In this document: piece by piece, positions 1 to 9,743 of the stretch | Layout: each line of letters opens with the position of its first letter | Numbering within the stretch: position 1 is the first letter of the stretch | Assembly: GCA_947498455.1 (NCBI GenBank) | Contig: CANMKK010000040.1 | Location: 1 to 36,673 of the forward strand | Direction: 5' to 3' | DNA length: 36,673 bases | DNA from: an uncultured Aquimarina sp. | GTDB lineage: Bacteria > Bacteroidota > Bacteroidia > Flavobacteriales > Flavobacteriaceae | The notes under the pieces: model-generated | What the model saw: the letters and a program-made list of their open reading frames with translations, nothing else | What the model was told of the DNA's origin: nothing | Database searches by the model: none | Program-made: the position numbers and the translations under genes

Positions 1-85
1 TCAGATTTGAAAATATAACACATGACTTTATGCCACGAAATCATGACAATTAGACATTATTCTCTTAAAACCAAATACAAACTGA

Positions 86-676
86 TTAGTTACTAATTTT
101 TTACAAACAGCCCAACATAGTAAACAAAATATAGATTGGATTTCTAGTGCAAATATTCCATTAAGAGTATTTGCTTATCTTATTATTTCTATAGGTCTTG
201 GAGGGTTATTATATAGTATCACGTATATAGATCTAAAAATTGAAAATACCACTTTAGAAAATATCATCACACTATCAGAAGCCATATTCAATGATATTAT
301 ACTGGTAGGTGCTGCAATATTCTTTCTGGTTTCTATCGAATCTCGATTAAAAACAAAGCGAGCACTAAAATCTCTGAATGAACTTAGAGCAATTGCCCAT
401 GTTATTGATATGCACCAATTGACCAAAGATCCAAATTTAATAAACTCAGATACAGCAACCGAGAATTCTCCTAAACGTTCTTTTACTAAATTCGAGCTTC
501 AGCGATATCTGGACTACTGCTCAGAAGCTACCGCATTAGTAGGTAAGGTTGCCGCATTATACTCACAAAGTTTACCAGAAGAAACTGTAGTAAGAGCCGT
601 CAATGAAATAGAAATTCTTACTACAGGATTAAGTAGAAAAATTTGGCAAAAACTTATTATTTTAAACGAACTATAG
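86..676 (+). CDS. two-helix membrane protein of unknown function, start codon not found
   Basis: I do not recognise a function. The frame is open from position 86, just after an in-frame TGA at 83-85, to the TAG at 674-676, about 196 codons. The N-terminal half holds two hydrophobic segments (codons about 27-48 and 70-90), followed by a cytosolic-looking charged part with the stretch ELRAIAHVIDMHQLTKDP and a helical C-terminus. The only ATG, at 410, lies after both membrane helices and would discard clearly protein-like sequence. No ATG, GTG or TTG occurs in frame between 86 and 410. The true start is therefore a rare codon (for example ATA 131 or ATT 140), or there is a base error near 83-95, where a short ORF starting at ATG 22 or 43 ends in another frame. 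The M16 protease gene begins 35 nt downstream on the same strand, so co-transcription is likely. Confidence 0.6.
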   Translation, partial: LVTNFLQTAQHSKQNIDWISSANIPLRVFAYLIISIGLGGLLYSITYIDLKIENTTLENIITLSEAIFNDIILVGAAIFFLVSIESRLKTKRALKSLNELRAIAHVIDMHQLTKDPNLINSDTATENSPKRSFTKFELQRYLDYCSEATALVGKVAALYSQSLPEETVVRAVNEIEILTTGLSRKIWQKLIILNEL

Positions 677-711
677 CTTCATCAACAATGAATTACCTTA
701 ATTTATCAATT

Positions 712-3570
712 ATGAAAACGTTAAAATATCTTACACTATTACTTCCTTTAATTAGCATTTTAACTTCTTGTAAAAAAGAAGCTTCTGTTCCGGAAGAAAT
801 CAGGGAAGTCAAAGAATTTAAGATAAATTTCGAAAAATTCACTTTGGACAACGGTTTAACGGTTGTTTTTCATATCGATCGTTCAGATCCTGTTGTTGCT
901 GTAGCACTAACTGCTCATGTTGGTTCTGCACGAGAAAAAGAAGGCCGCACAGGCTTTGCTCATCTTTTTGAACATTTGCTTTTTCTGGAATCCGAAAATT
1001 TAGGCAAAGGAGGTTTGGATAAAATGAGTGCTAGAATTGGAGGATCCGGAGCCAATGGTTCTACCAATCGAGATCGCACAAATTATTATCAAACAGTACC
1101 CAAGGATGCATTAGAAAAAATGATCTGGGCAGAAGCTGATAAATTGGGATACTTTATCAATACCGTCACTGAACCGGTTTTAGCTAAAGAAAAACAGGTA
1201 GTAAAAAATGAAAAACGTGAAAGAACAGATAACCAACCTTATGGACACGTATCCTATGTCATTGATAAAAATATGTATCCAAAAGATCATCCTTATAACT
1301 GGCAAGTAATAGGATCATTAAATGACTTACAAAATGCAACATTACAAGATGTAAAAGACTTCTATAATCGTTGGTACACTCCAAATAATGTTACATTAAC
1401 CATAACAGGAGATTTTGATCAAGCACAAGCAAAAGAATGGGTGCATAAGTATTTTGATGAAATTAAGCGAGGAAAGGATATTCCACGTCTTGAAAAACGT
1501 CCTGCTATGCTTACAGAAACCAAAAAATTATATCACGAAGATAATTTTGCACGTTTACCTCAACTGACATTGAATTGGCCAACAGTACCTATCTATCATC
1601 CTGACTCTTATGCCTTAGAAATATTGACAACCTATCTTTCTGAAGGAAAAAAAGCTCCTTTAAATAAAGTATTAGTAGAAGATAAGAAGTTAGCTCCAGA
1701 AGTGACTATGTATAACTATGGATCAGAACTGGCTGGTGAAACTCACTTAAGCATTACTGCATTCGACAAGGTAAACCTAAACGATGTATTGAAATCCATT
1801 GAACAAGCTTTTATTTTATTCGAGACTGAAGGAATTTCCATAGAAGATTTAGATCGAATTAAAGCGGGGCAAGAAACAGCTTTTTACAATCAACTATCAA
1901 GTGTAGTTGGGAAAGGGTTTCAATTAGCTCAGTATGAAATTTTTGCCGGAGATCCGGGATATGTTAATCAAGACATACAAGAAGTTCTTGCAGTTACCAT
2001 TGATGATATTAATAGAGTGTACAATTCGTATATTAAAGAAAAACACTATGTGGCTACCAGTTTTGTACCTATAGGTCAAACAGAACTGGTATTACAAGGC
2101 TCTGGATTAGCCGAAGTAATCGAAGAAAAGATTGTAGAAGGTGCTGAAGAAACTTTTGACTCTTCTGCAACTGCTATCTACAATAAGACTCCTTCTAGTT
2201 TTGATCGTTCTATCGAACCTCCATATGGAAAAACTCCAAATGTCATAGTGCCAGAAGTTTGGGAAGAAAAGCTATCTTCCGGAATAGAAGTGTATGGTAT
2301 AGAAAATAATGAAGTTCCATTAGTACAATTCCGAATGACAATTAAAGGAGGGCTACTCTTGGAAAAAACTGAAAAAGTTGGTGTTTCTAACCTACTTACA
2401 CAATTAATGACCAAAGGCACACAGTATAAGACAACGGCAGCATTAGAAAATGCCATAGAAAGTCTGGGAGCTTACATTGATATCTCTGCTGGAGATGAGA
2501 ATATAATTGTTCATGGAAATACATTATCCAAAAATTATAACAAAACGATGAGCTTGGTTAAGGAAATGATATTACACCCCAGATGGGATCCTGAAGAATT
2601 CCAACTCATTAAACAAAATACGATTAATAGAATTCAACTACAAAAGGCAAATCCAAGAAATATCGCCGCCAATGAATATGCCAAACTGATCTATGGAAAG
2701 AATCATATCCTATCTCAAAATAACTTAGGCACGGAAAATTCCGTGAAGGCTATTACTATAGAGGATCTAAAATCCTATTATGAGCAAAATATTGCCCCAA
2801 ATGTTACAAAATATCACGTAGTTGGGGATATTAATAAAAATAAAGTGCTTGCCTCAATTTCTGATTTAAATCAGGATTGGAAAACGAAAGAAGTTAAATT
2901 CCCGGATATACCAAAACTAGAAGAACCTAAACAATCTCGCATATACTTTTATGATATTCCGGATGCTAAACAGTCTCAATTACGATTAGGGTATCCCGCA
3001 ATTGCGGCTACTAATACGGATTACTATCCATTACAAATTATGAACTATCGCCTTGGAGGAGGAGGATTTTCCTCACAATTAACACAACAATTACGTGAAG
3101 GAAGAGGATATACCTATGGTATTAATTCCCGATTTTCTGGAAGTACTATTCCAGGAACATTTAGTATTTCCAGTGGTGTACGAACAAATGTAACCTATGA
3201 ATCTGTTAGCCTGATAAAAGAAATCTTAGAAAGTTATGGTAACGATTACACCTCCAACGACTTAGAAGTAACTAAAAGCGCTATGACAAAAAGTAATGCC
3301 AGAGCTTTTGAAACCTTGCACGCTAAACTTAATATGCTGACAAATATTAGTTCACTCAACTACCCTAAAAATTATGTTACTCTACAAGAAGCTGTTGTAA
3401 ATGAAATTACAGTGGATGAAATTAAAAGATTATCCAGTGAATATCTTGATCCGTCTAAAATGATATATTTAATAGTTGGTGATGCTAAAACTCAATTAAA
3501 AAAATTGGAACAATTAGGTTTTGGAACACCAATATTATTAAATAAAGAAAATACAATAGTTAAGGATTAG
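712..3570 (+). CDS. M16 family zinc metalloprotease, two-domain lipoprotein
   Basis: Predicted 952-aa envelope peptidase of the M16 (insulinase/pitrilysin) family. I chose the ATG at 712 because it gives a classic lipoprotein signal peptide ending in LTSC; upstream in-frame ATGs at 643 and 688 only add residues in front of it. The first M16 domain has the inverted zinc motif HLFEH (H84, E87, H88) and the third ligand E167 in the KNEKRER segment, so it should be catalytic. A second M16-like half (about residues 530-950) lacks HxxEH and contains the substrate-binding RGYTYG motif, as in two-domain M16 proteins where one half is catalytic and the other holds substrate. Family knowledge suggests degradation of peptides in the periplasm or at the surface; the actual substrate is unknown. 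It ends at a hairpin terminator shared with rimO. Confidence 0.9.
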   Translation: MKTLKYLTLLLPLISILTSCKKEASVPEEIREVKEFKINFEKFTLDNGLTVVFHIDRSDPVVAVALTAHVGSAREKEGRTGFAHLFEHLLFLESENLGKGGLDKMSARIGGSGANGSTNRDRTNYYQTVPKDALEKMIWAEADKLGYFINTVTEPVLAKEKQVVKNEKRERTDNQPYGHVSYVIDKNMYPKDHPYNWQVIGSLNDLQNATLQDVKDFYNRWYTPNNVTLTITGDFDQAQAKEWVHKYFDEIKRGKDIPRLEKRPAMLTETKKLYHEDNFARLPQLTLNWPTVPIYHPDSYALEILTTYLSEGKKAPLNKVLVEDKKLAPEVTMYNYGSELAGETHLSITAFDKVNLNDVLKSIEQAFILFETEGISIEDLDRIKAGQETAFYNQLSSVVGKGFQLAQYEIFAGDPGYVNQDIQEVLAVTIDDINRVYNSYIKEKHYVATSFVPIGQTELVLQGSGLAEVIEEKIVEGAEETFDSSATAIYNKTPSSFDRSIEPPYGKTPNVIVPEVWEEKLSSGIEVYGIENNEVPLVQFRMTIKGGLLLEKTEKVGVSNLLTQLMTKGTQYKTTAALENAIESLGAYIDISAGDENIIVHGNTLSKNYNKTMSLVKEMILHPRWDPEEFQLIKQNTINRIQLQKANPRNIAANEYAKLIYGKNHILSQNNLGTENSVKAITIEDLKSYYEQNIAPNVTKYHVVGDINKNKVLASISDLNQDWKTKEVKFPDIPKLEEPKQSRIYFYDIPDAKQSQLRLGYPAIAATNTDYYPLQIMNYRLGGGGFSSQLTQQLREGRGYTYGINSRFSGSTIPGTFSISSGVRTNVTYESVSLIKEILESYGNDYTSNDLEVTKSAMTKSNARAFETLHAKLNMLTNISSLNYPKNYVTLQEAVVNEITVDEIKRLSSEYLDPSKMIYLIVGDAKTQLKKLEQLGFGTPILLNKENTIVKD

Positions 3571-3611
3571 ACAATCATTTTTTATCCTTTACCTTCCGAA
3601 CACTATCTTAA

Positions 3612-3652
3612 AAAAAGCCTTGTCTTATCAATAAGATAAAACAAGGCTTTTT
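3612..3652. terminator. bidirectional intrinsic terminator between M16 gene and rimO
   Basis: A 12-bp perfect stem (AAAAAGCCTTGT pairing with ACAAGGCTTTTT), a short inner stem TTATC/GATAA and a 5-nt loop, with T-runs on both strands. It sits between convergent genes and can serve both. Confidence 0.85.
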
Positions 3653-3732
3653 ATTAAAAATACGTGAATTTATGAATCGAAACTCAACAATGTTGGAGTA
3701 AACTCACAAGGTATGCTTCATAAACCTTCATT

Positions 3733-5034
3733 TTATACCACTTCTCCGTATAAATCAAAATCTTCGGCCTCATAAATTTTTACTTTCGTATACTCTCCTG
3801 TTTTTAAATAATGCTTAGAAGCATCGATCAACACTTCATTATCTACATCAGGCGAATCAAATTCGGTTCTACCAACAAAGTATTGACCTTCTTTTCGATC
3901 AATTACTACTTTAAACTCCTGTCCAATTTTTTGTTGATTTAACTCCCATGAAATCTGAGATTGTATTTCCATAATTTCATTGGCTCTTTCCATTTTTACT
4001 TCTTCAGGAACATCATCTTCTAAATTATAAGCGTGCGTGTTTTCTTCATGAGAATAGGTAAAACATCCCAATCGCTCAAATCGCATTTCTCGAACCCATT
4101 CTCTCAATGTTTCATAATCTTCCTGTGTTTCTCCAGGATATCCCACAATTAGTGTCGTACGAATAGTCATTTCAGGAACCGCCGTTCTAAATTCTTTGAG
4201 TAATTTAGTTGTTTTGGCCTTTGTTGTTCCTCTACGCATTGATTTTAGTACCGGATCTGCTATATGTTGTAAGGGTATATCTATATAGTTACATACTTTT
4301 GGTTCTTTTCTCATTACCTCTAACACTTCCATAGGGAAACCTGTAGGAAAAGCATAGTGTAAACGTATCCATTCTATTCCATCTACTTTTACCAGTTCTT
4401 TAAGTAAACCCGCAAGCTTTCTCTCTTTATATAAATCAAGTCCGTAATAGGTTAAATCTTGAGCAATTAATATTAACTCCTTAACTCCATTTGCAGCCAA
4501 CTTTTCTGCTTCTATCACCAAATCTTCTATTGGAGTAGACTTGTGTTTTCCTCGCATTAAAGGGATTGCACAAAACGAACAAGGACGATCACAACCTTCT
4601 GCAATTTTAAGGTATGCATAATTCTTTGGTGTTGTTGTTAATCTCTCTCCAATCAACTCGTGCTTATAATCTGCACCCAACGCTTTTAATAACCCAGGGA
4701 GTTCAGTTGTTCCAAAATATTGATCCACCTCTGGGATATCTTTCTGTAAATCCGGCTTATATCTTTCTGACAAACATCCTGTAACAAAAACTTTATCTAC
4801 AGCTCCTTGTTCTTTCTTCTGGACGTATTCTAAAATCGTATTAACAGATTCTTCTTTTGCATTGGCTATAAAACCACAGGTGTTAATTACCACAATGTTT
4901 CCGTCTTCCTCATGAACCACCTCTTTATTGCTAGCTTTGAGTTGGCCCATAAGTACTTCACTGTCATATACATTCTTACTGCAACCTAAGGTTACAACAT
5001 TAATTTTATTCTTCTTTAAGGTCTTTGTTCTCAT
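3733..5034 (-). CDS. rimO: ribosomal protein S12 methylthiotransferase RimO
   Basis: Radical-SAM methylthiotransferase (433 aa) that adds a methylthio group to the conserved aspartate of ribosomal protein S12. N-terminal UPF0004 domain with three cluster cysteines C18 (LGCSKN), C53 (NTCGF) and C87 (TGCLSE); radical-SAM core with C148, C152, C155 in CDRPCSFC; C-terminal TRAM domain from about residue 370. The LGCSKN start and the overall length fit RimO; MiaB tRNA enzymes have a different N-terminus. The gene is monocistronic here, bounded by a terminator downstream and a divergent hydrolase gene upstream. In many Bacteroidota I recall rimO lying close to ftsY; here about 7 kb of receptor and lipoprotein genes separate them. 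Confidence 0.96.
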   Translation of the reverse strand: MRTKTLKKNKINVVTLGCSKNVYDSEVLMGQLKASNKEVVHEEDGNIVVINTCGFIANAKEESVNTILEYVQKKEQGAVDKVFVTGCLSERYKPDLQKDIPEVDQYFGTTELPGLLKALGADYKHELIGERLTTTPKNYAYLKIAEGCDRPCSFCAIPLMRGKHKSTPIEDLVIEAEKLAANGVKELILIAQDLTYYGLDLYKERKLAGLLKELVKVDGIEWIRLHYAFPTGFPMEVLEVMRKEPKVCNYIDIPLQHIADPVLKSMRRGTTKAKTTKLLKEFRTAVPEMTIRTTLIVGYPGETQEDYETLREWVREMRFERLGCFTYSHEENTHAYNLEDDVPEEVKMERANEIMEIQSQISWELNQQKIGQEFKVVIDRKEGQYFVGRTEFDSPDVDNEVLIDASKHYLKTGEYTKVKIYEAEDFDLYGEVV

Positions 5035-5054
5035 AGCTTTGTAATAAAGGTGGG

Positions 5055-5084
5055 CAAAGATACAATGAATAATGCCAATGCTAA
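5055..5084 (-). promoter_or_regulatory. putative rimO promoter
   Basis: Read on the minus strand, TATCTTTG (5062-5055) matches the Bacteroidota -7 consensus TAnnTTTG exactly. The -33 region about 19 nt upstream reads TTA instead of TTG. The rimO ATG follows about 20 nt after the -7 box. Confidence 0.45.
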
Positions 5085-5143
5085 CTCCTGAATTAAACTT
5101 TTTGTATATTTCTATGTCTAATTACCATTAAATGGTTTTCAAA

Positions 5144-6238
5144 ATGAAAATTACCACGCTGTTACTGTGTCTATACGTGTGTTGTTCTGTTTCTTGCTCG
5201 GATAGTTCCTCTGAAGATATAAATCTACCAGACATCCCGGACATGCAACAGTTATATTTTCCTCCCATCAATTCTAATTCTTGGGAAAGCACCACTATTC
5301 AGGATCTGAACTGGAATATCGATGAAGAACAACAACTTTATGATTTTTTAGAAGAGAAAGGAACCAAAGCATTTATCATTCTAAAAAAGGGACGAATTGT
5401 AATCGAAAAATATTTTAATAACACTTCTTCAACTGATAAACATCCATGGTATTCTGCTGGGAAAACACTTACCGCTTTTATTACAGGAATTGCAAAACAA
5501 GAAGGTATTGTGGATATCAATACCTCTTCTAGCGTATATTTAGGTGATGGTTGGTCTACTCTCTCATTGGATCAAGAGAGAACTATAACTATTCGAAATC
5601 ATTTGACAATGACCACAGGTCTGGACTATACTGTGACAAATCAAAATTGCACTGACACCGATTGCCTTACATATTTAAACCCTTCTGGTAGTTTCTGGTT
5701 TTATCATAATGCTCCATACACTATGATTACCAATATTATTGAAGCTGCATCAAATCAGGAATACAACGATTATTTCTCTGCTAAAATTAAAAATAGAATA
5801 GGCATGGAGGGTTCATGGATACGCTTAGGGTATACTAATATTTACTATAGCACAGCAAGAAGCATGGCTCGTTTTGGATTATTAAACCTTAACAAAGGAA
5901 CCTGGAACACAACCTCAATACTTTCTGATACAGACTATTTCAATGAGATGATTACAACCTCTCAACAACACAATGAATCATATGGGTATCTATGGTGGTT
6001 AAATGGTAAAAATAGTTATCGAGTTCCTTCATTTGATATAGAATTTCCAGGAAAACTTATTCCTAATGCTCCTGATGATTTAATAGCTGGTTTAGGAAAA
6101 AATGATCAAAAACTATATGTTATCCCAAGTCAGGATTTAGTAATTGTAAGGATGGGAGATGACACGGGTCAAGCATTATTAGGTCCTTCTAGCTTTGATA
6201 ATGACCTATGGGATCGAATTAATGCATTGATAAATTAA
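5144..6238 (+). CDS. serine hydrolase lipoprotein, beta-lactamase/class C family
   Basis: Predicted 364-aa lipoprotein of the serine beta-lactamase-like superfamily (PF00144 type: esterases, DD-peptidases, class C enzymes). The start at 5144 gives a compact signal peptide ending in the lipobox SVSC; an ATG at 5132 would add four residues. Numbering from 5144, the nucleophile motif SxxK is SAGK (S104, K107) and the second motif YxN is YHN (Y187, N189). An AGLGKND segment near the C-terminus sits where the third active-site motif is expected. It therefore looks catalytically intact, but the motifs do not separate esterase from peptidase activity, and resistance to beta-lactams should not be assumed. 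It is transcribed alone and ends only 13 nt from the convergent TonB receptor gene. Confidence 0.85.
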   Translation: MKITTLLLCLYVCCSVSCSDSSSEDINLPDIPDMQQLYFPPINSNSWESTTIQDLNWNIDEEQQLYDFLEEKGTKAFIILKKGRIVIEKYFNNTSSTDKHPWYSAGKTLTAFITGIAKQEGIVDINTSSSVYLGDGWSTLSLDQERTITIRNHLTMTTGLDYTVTNQNCTDTDCLTYLNPSGSFWFYHNAPYTMITNIIEAASNQEYNDYFSAKIKNRIGMEGSWIRLGYTNIYYSTARSMARFGLLNLNKGTWNTTSILSDTDYFNEMITTSQQHNESYGYLWWLNGKNSYRVPSFDIEFPGKLIPNAPDDLIAGLGKNDQKLYVIPSQDLVIVRMGDDTGQALLGPSSFDNDLWDRINALIN

Positions 6239-6251
6239 ATTGCCTCCCTAA

Positions 6252-8804
6252 TTATTTAAAGATAATCCGCAGAGATGCATTAGGTGTAGTACCAAGTGCT
6301 GTATTCATTATTTCTAGAGGTGAGTTGTCCTGATCTAATTGATAATAGTTACTTATTACATTATCATGATTGGTTAAATTCCAAACGGAAATACCAGCCT
6401 GAATATCTATATTTTCAGTTAACTTATAATCATATATTGCAGATATATCAACTCTAATATACTCTTTTAGCCTGCTACTATTAGGAGAATTGTAATTGAT
6501 CTGATTTTCTATGACTTGGACTCCTGATACTGGTTTTGTGGTTGGTAATCCTGAATTCCAATTTAATCCTGCAGAAAGTTTTAAGTTTTTTACCGTGTAT
6601 AGCCCTCCAATAGTCAAAGAATGTTTTAAATCTTTATTATTTAAAAATTTCTTTTCTCTGAAAGTATTAAAAAAATACTCATTCTTTGCATAAGAATAGC
6701 TAATCCAAGCGCTTAAATCCTTAAATCTCTTATTTATCAGAAGTTCGCAACCCTTTATCGTATAATCCCCTATACCTTTTTCAAACTCATATTGATTTCG
6801 GAATCCTTGACTCCTAGCCGTTATTCCTTCTACAAATTTATAATACCCTTCTATACTAATTAATAATCCTTTTCTATCGTATTGCAACCCTAAGGAAGCT
6901 TGTTTACTTTTAACAACGGGTATATCTTTATTATTTGCCAGAACCCATCTTCTCTTTTCTACACCTAAAAAGTCAGTTTGAAAATTAATAATCTGAGAAG
7001 TATTCTGATGTTTAAACTCTCCCAATAATTCTAAATTAAAATATTTAAAAAAACTTTGGTTATAACTTAACCTAGGTTCTATGATATGACTTTTAAATTT
7101 TTCATTATAGTTATATCTAACTCCAAAATTTAATGATGTCTTATTATTTTTTTCTTGATATGCAATTTGTGAAAACAAACTATGTGTTCTTATTACTTCT
7201 ATTATTTTATCTCTTAAAATAGGGTTATCTATATCATTTAAATTAGAAACTCCTGTTTCAATAAATTGATATCCATTTAGCCAGGTCACTCTTTTTTTAG
7301 GCTTATAGAATGTTTTTAATTTAAATGAGGTTTCCGAAACTCTATTCTCTTGGAGAAATCGCTGTTCTTCTTTAATATTTGCATTTATAGATTTCAACTG
7401 ATAATCTGTTTCATACAATTGTAGAATTGTTTTAAATCTAGTATTCCAAATCCTCTCATACCAGATTCCTCCTGCAATACTATTCTGTTCCAATTTACTT
7501 CTACGAGACACCCCAAAAGTATTAATCAATGCACTTTCTACAAAATCAAGCTGATTATTGATCGTTAAAAAATTAACTCTTAGTTTATCGATATCGGTAA
7601 GAAAGAAATTCCATCGTAAATTCGCATCAAAAAAGCCAAATTTCATATCAGAATTAAAAGCTTCTCCTTGATTGTTCTCTACTTCACTATCTTGAAAAAT
7701 CCTATTAAAAAATTGTGTATAGGTAGGTGTCTCCAAAAAATTACTTATTGACTTTCTACCTGCCAGCTCTAATGAACTTTTCTTTCCTACAGGAATATCC
7801 GTAAACACATCTACATCAATCATATTAATCCCAAGACTGGATTTAAACTTATCATTAACTCTGGTATCAGAATTCATAAGAATTGTACCTGAAACTCCAT
7901 CCGTATATTCAGGACTGGTACCATCTTTTATAAGAGAAGCTGTATTTGTTATGTATGAATTGAATGCAGATATTAATCCAAAAAAGTGACTCGTCTGATA
8001 CATTTTAATACCATCCCAAAGTAATAAATTTTGATCGTGAGAACCTCCACGGATATTTATATTGGAAACAGTCTCATCTGTACTCTGAATACCTGGTAAA
8101 GCCTGAACAGTTTGTAAAACATCAGTCTCAATTAATCCAGGAAGGATACCGAAATCATTATAATCTATCTGAAAACTACCATCATTAATTTTATCAATTC
8201 CTTTAGTCAAATAATCTTTTAGGGTCACCTCGGATAGCATTTCTACTTTTGCATCCATATAAATATTCTGACAATCCTCTTCTACAAAAGAATCAGAAAG
8301 ACGATATATAGTAGCATATCCTAAATGGCCTATGATTATGGTCTCTTTTTCTTTATGAATCTCTAATCTAAAATGCCCTTGTTCATTACTTAAAGTAGAC
8401 GCGTTCTTACCTCGAATAGAAACATTCTCTATGAAATCTCCTGTTTCTCTATCTCGAAAAATACCGCAAATTATTTTTTGATACCCTTTTTTATTAATAG
8501 AAATAAAATGGGCATCAATAACACTAAATATTAATCCAGTTTCATTGGTTAAAAAAAGAAGCGCTTCTTTTAATGATATAATTTCTTTGTTTTTGTGTAA
8601 AAAAACATCATTTATTGTATCATCCGCATATGTAAATTTACAAAGAAATTGTTTTTCTAATTGATCTAAAACTTCTACCAGAGGGATTCCTTCAGATTGT
8701 ACTTGAGAAAAAATAGGTAAATAACATACCAAAACAAACCAAAGGGTTATTTTCCACTTAATGAAGTTATTTTTTCGACAATATAATATTATTTCCTGAG
8801 TCAA
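6252..8804 (-). CDS. TonB-dependent receptor with STN signalling domain (FecA-like)
   Basis: 850-aa outer-membrane receptor. In order: signal peptide (1-34, ending IFSQ); a secretin/TonB short N-terminal (STN) domain at about 41-104; a carboxypeptidase regulatory-like beta domain at about 111-188 (GYATIYRL region); a plug domain at about 205-312 with the motif NINIRGGSHDQNLLLWDG; then a 22-strand-type barrel to the C-terminus. The STN domain is the hallmark of receptors that signal to a FecR anti-sigma factor, and the gene directly follows fecR-like and ECF sigma genes, overlapping the former by 38 nt. There is no SusD partner, so this is not a standard polysaccharide locus. The ligand is unknown; siderophores, vitamins or peptides are all possible. 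No terminator is visible in the 13-nt gap to the convergent hydrolase gene. Confidence 0.92.
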   Translation of the reverse strand: MTQEIILYCRKNNFIKWKITLWFVLVCYLPIFSQVQSEGIPLVEVLDQLEKQFLCKFTYADDTINDVFLHKNKEIISLKEALLFLTNETGLIFSVIDAHFISINKKGYQKIICGIFRDRETGDFIENVSIRGKNASTLSNEQGHFRLEIHKEKETIIIGHLGYATIYRLSDSFVEEDCQNIYMDAKVEMLSEVTLKDYLTKGIDKINDGSFQIDYNDFGILPGLIETDVLQTVQALPGIQSTDETVSNINIRGGSHDQNLLLWDGIKMYQTSHFFGLISAFNSYITNTASLIKDGTSPEYTDGVSGTILMNSDTRVNDKFKSSLGINMIDVDVFTDIPVGKKSSLELAGRKSISNFLETPTYTQFFNRIFQDSEVENNQGEAFNSDMKFGFFDANLRWNFFLTDIDKLRVNFLTINNQLDFVESALINTFGVSRRSKLEQNSIAGGIWYERIWNTRFKTILQLYETDYQLKSINANIKEEQRFLQENRVSETSFKLKTFYKPKKRVTWLNGYQFIETGVSNLNDIDNPILRDKIIEVIRTHSLFSQIAYQEKNNKTSLNFGVRYNYNEKFKSHIIEPRLSYNQSFFKYFNLELLGEFKHQNTSQIINFQTDFLGVEKRRWVLANNKDIPVVKSKQASLGLQYDRKGLLISIEGYYKFVEGITARSQGFRNQYEFEKGIGDYTIKGCELLINKRFKDLSAWISYSYAKNEYFFNTFREKKFLNNKDLKHSLTIGGLYTVKNLKLSAGLNWNSGLPTTKPVSGVQVIENQINYNSPNSSRLKEYIRVDISAIYDYKLTENIDIQAGISVWNLTNHDNVISNYYQLDQDNSPLEIMNTALGTTPNASLRIIFK

Positions 8805-9678
8805 TTTTATATTTCAAATCTAAAGGTAAAGTTATCGATTTCAAAGCATTATCTATGTTTCTATGGGTAAAACCGCCAGTAAAAACACGTTTAGTTTCAA
8901 TATTATCTGTAAAGAAAGTTACATTATATTGTCTCTCAAATTCATCAATCACCTGATAAAATGGGACGCTTTTAAAACTACTTATGTTATGAATCCATCC
9001 CGGATTTATTCCTTCTTGCTCTTCTAAAATCACCATCCCATCTACAGCTCTAAAGATTCTCCCTTTCGATAATTTTTCAGTATGCTGTTTGTACTTTACC
9101 AAAACAAGGCCTTCGAAACACTGAACTTCAAAATAATCGTCTCGACTTTTAACATTAAATTCTGTTCCTAGTACCTGAACACTTCCCTCTTGTGCAATAA
9201 CATCAAACGTAGCTCCTTTAGCTACTTTAAAAAAGCCCTCTCCTTCTAAGAAAATTTCACGTTTACTATCCCAGTTATCATTACTATAAACTACCTCTGA
9301 TTTAGAGTTAATAGTTACTGAAGAATCATCAGGTAACATTATAGTAGTCTTCTCTCCTATTGTCGTATTAATAAGGATATCTCTATTGGTATTAAAAAAG
9401 AAAAAAGATGCGATACCGGCTAATAACACTGCCATTGCAGCAATTTTCAGTAATGGTTTATACCATTTAATAGTAGTATCTGCAATATCTCTATTACTGT
9501 ATTTTTTATAGAATGCATCTAGATTATCTGTATTGACACTATCGTCTGCTTTAAATCGCTTAGCACCTTCTAGAATCTTTATATGCGTATCATAGTCGTC
9601 AAGCTTTTTAAAAGCTTTCCATTCAATATCGGTCAGCTCATCTGCTAACCATTTTTTTATAAGATACTCCTTATCCAT
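8767..9678 (-). CDS. FecR-family anti-sigma factor
   Basis: 303-aa inner-membrane regulator that in this family holds an ECF sigma factor inactive until the cognate TonB receptor is occupied. The N-terminal cytosolic part (1-72) should bind the sigma factor. One membrane helix follows at about 75-95. Residues 105-200 form the periplasmic FecR domain (VLGTEFNVKSRDD region), and 235-302 match the DUF4974 C-terminal domain common in Bacteroidota, which resembles STN and may contact the receptor. Gene order sigma, anti-sigma, receptor and the 38-nt overlap with the receptor gene support translational coupling and one regulatory unit. Confidence 0.93.
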   Translation of the reverse strand: MDKEYLIKKWLADELTDIEWKAFKKLDDYDTHIKILEGAKRFKADDSVNTDNLDAFYKKYSNRDIADTTIKWYKPLLKIAAMAVLLAGIASFFFFNTNRDILINTTIGEKTTIMLPDDSSVTINSKSEVVYSNDNWDSKREIFLEGEGFFKVAKGATFDVIAQEGSVQVLGTEFNVKSRDDYFEVQCFEGLVLVKYKQHTEKLSKGRIFRAVDGMVILEEQEGINPGWIHNISSFKSVPFYQVIDEFERQYNVTFFTDNIETKRVFTGGFTHRNIDNALKSITLPLDLKYKIDSGNNIILSKK

Positions 9679-9743
9679 TTTTACTCCTTCCTTTTACACA
9701 TAACAACTTCGGCTTCAATTCTCCTTTGACAATCATCATTTTT

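Noticed and set aside
410..676. Start of the first gene at ATG 410
   Set aside because: It would cut off two well-formed membrane helices coded in the same frame; the gene is kept as 86-676 with an unresolved start.
643..711. Longer M16 protease starting at 643 or 688
   Set aside because: The extra residues come before a perfect lipoprotein signal peptide at 712, and the 643 start overlaps the end of the preceding gene.
6252..8804. SusC/SusD-type polysaccharide utilisation locus
   Set aside because: No SusD gene and no glycoside hydrolases nearby; the STN domain and FecR/ECF partners indicate a FecA-type signalling receptor.
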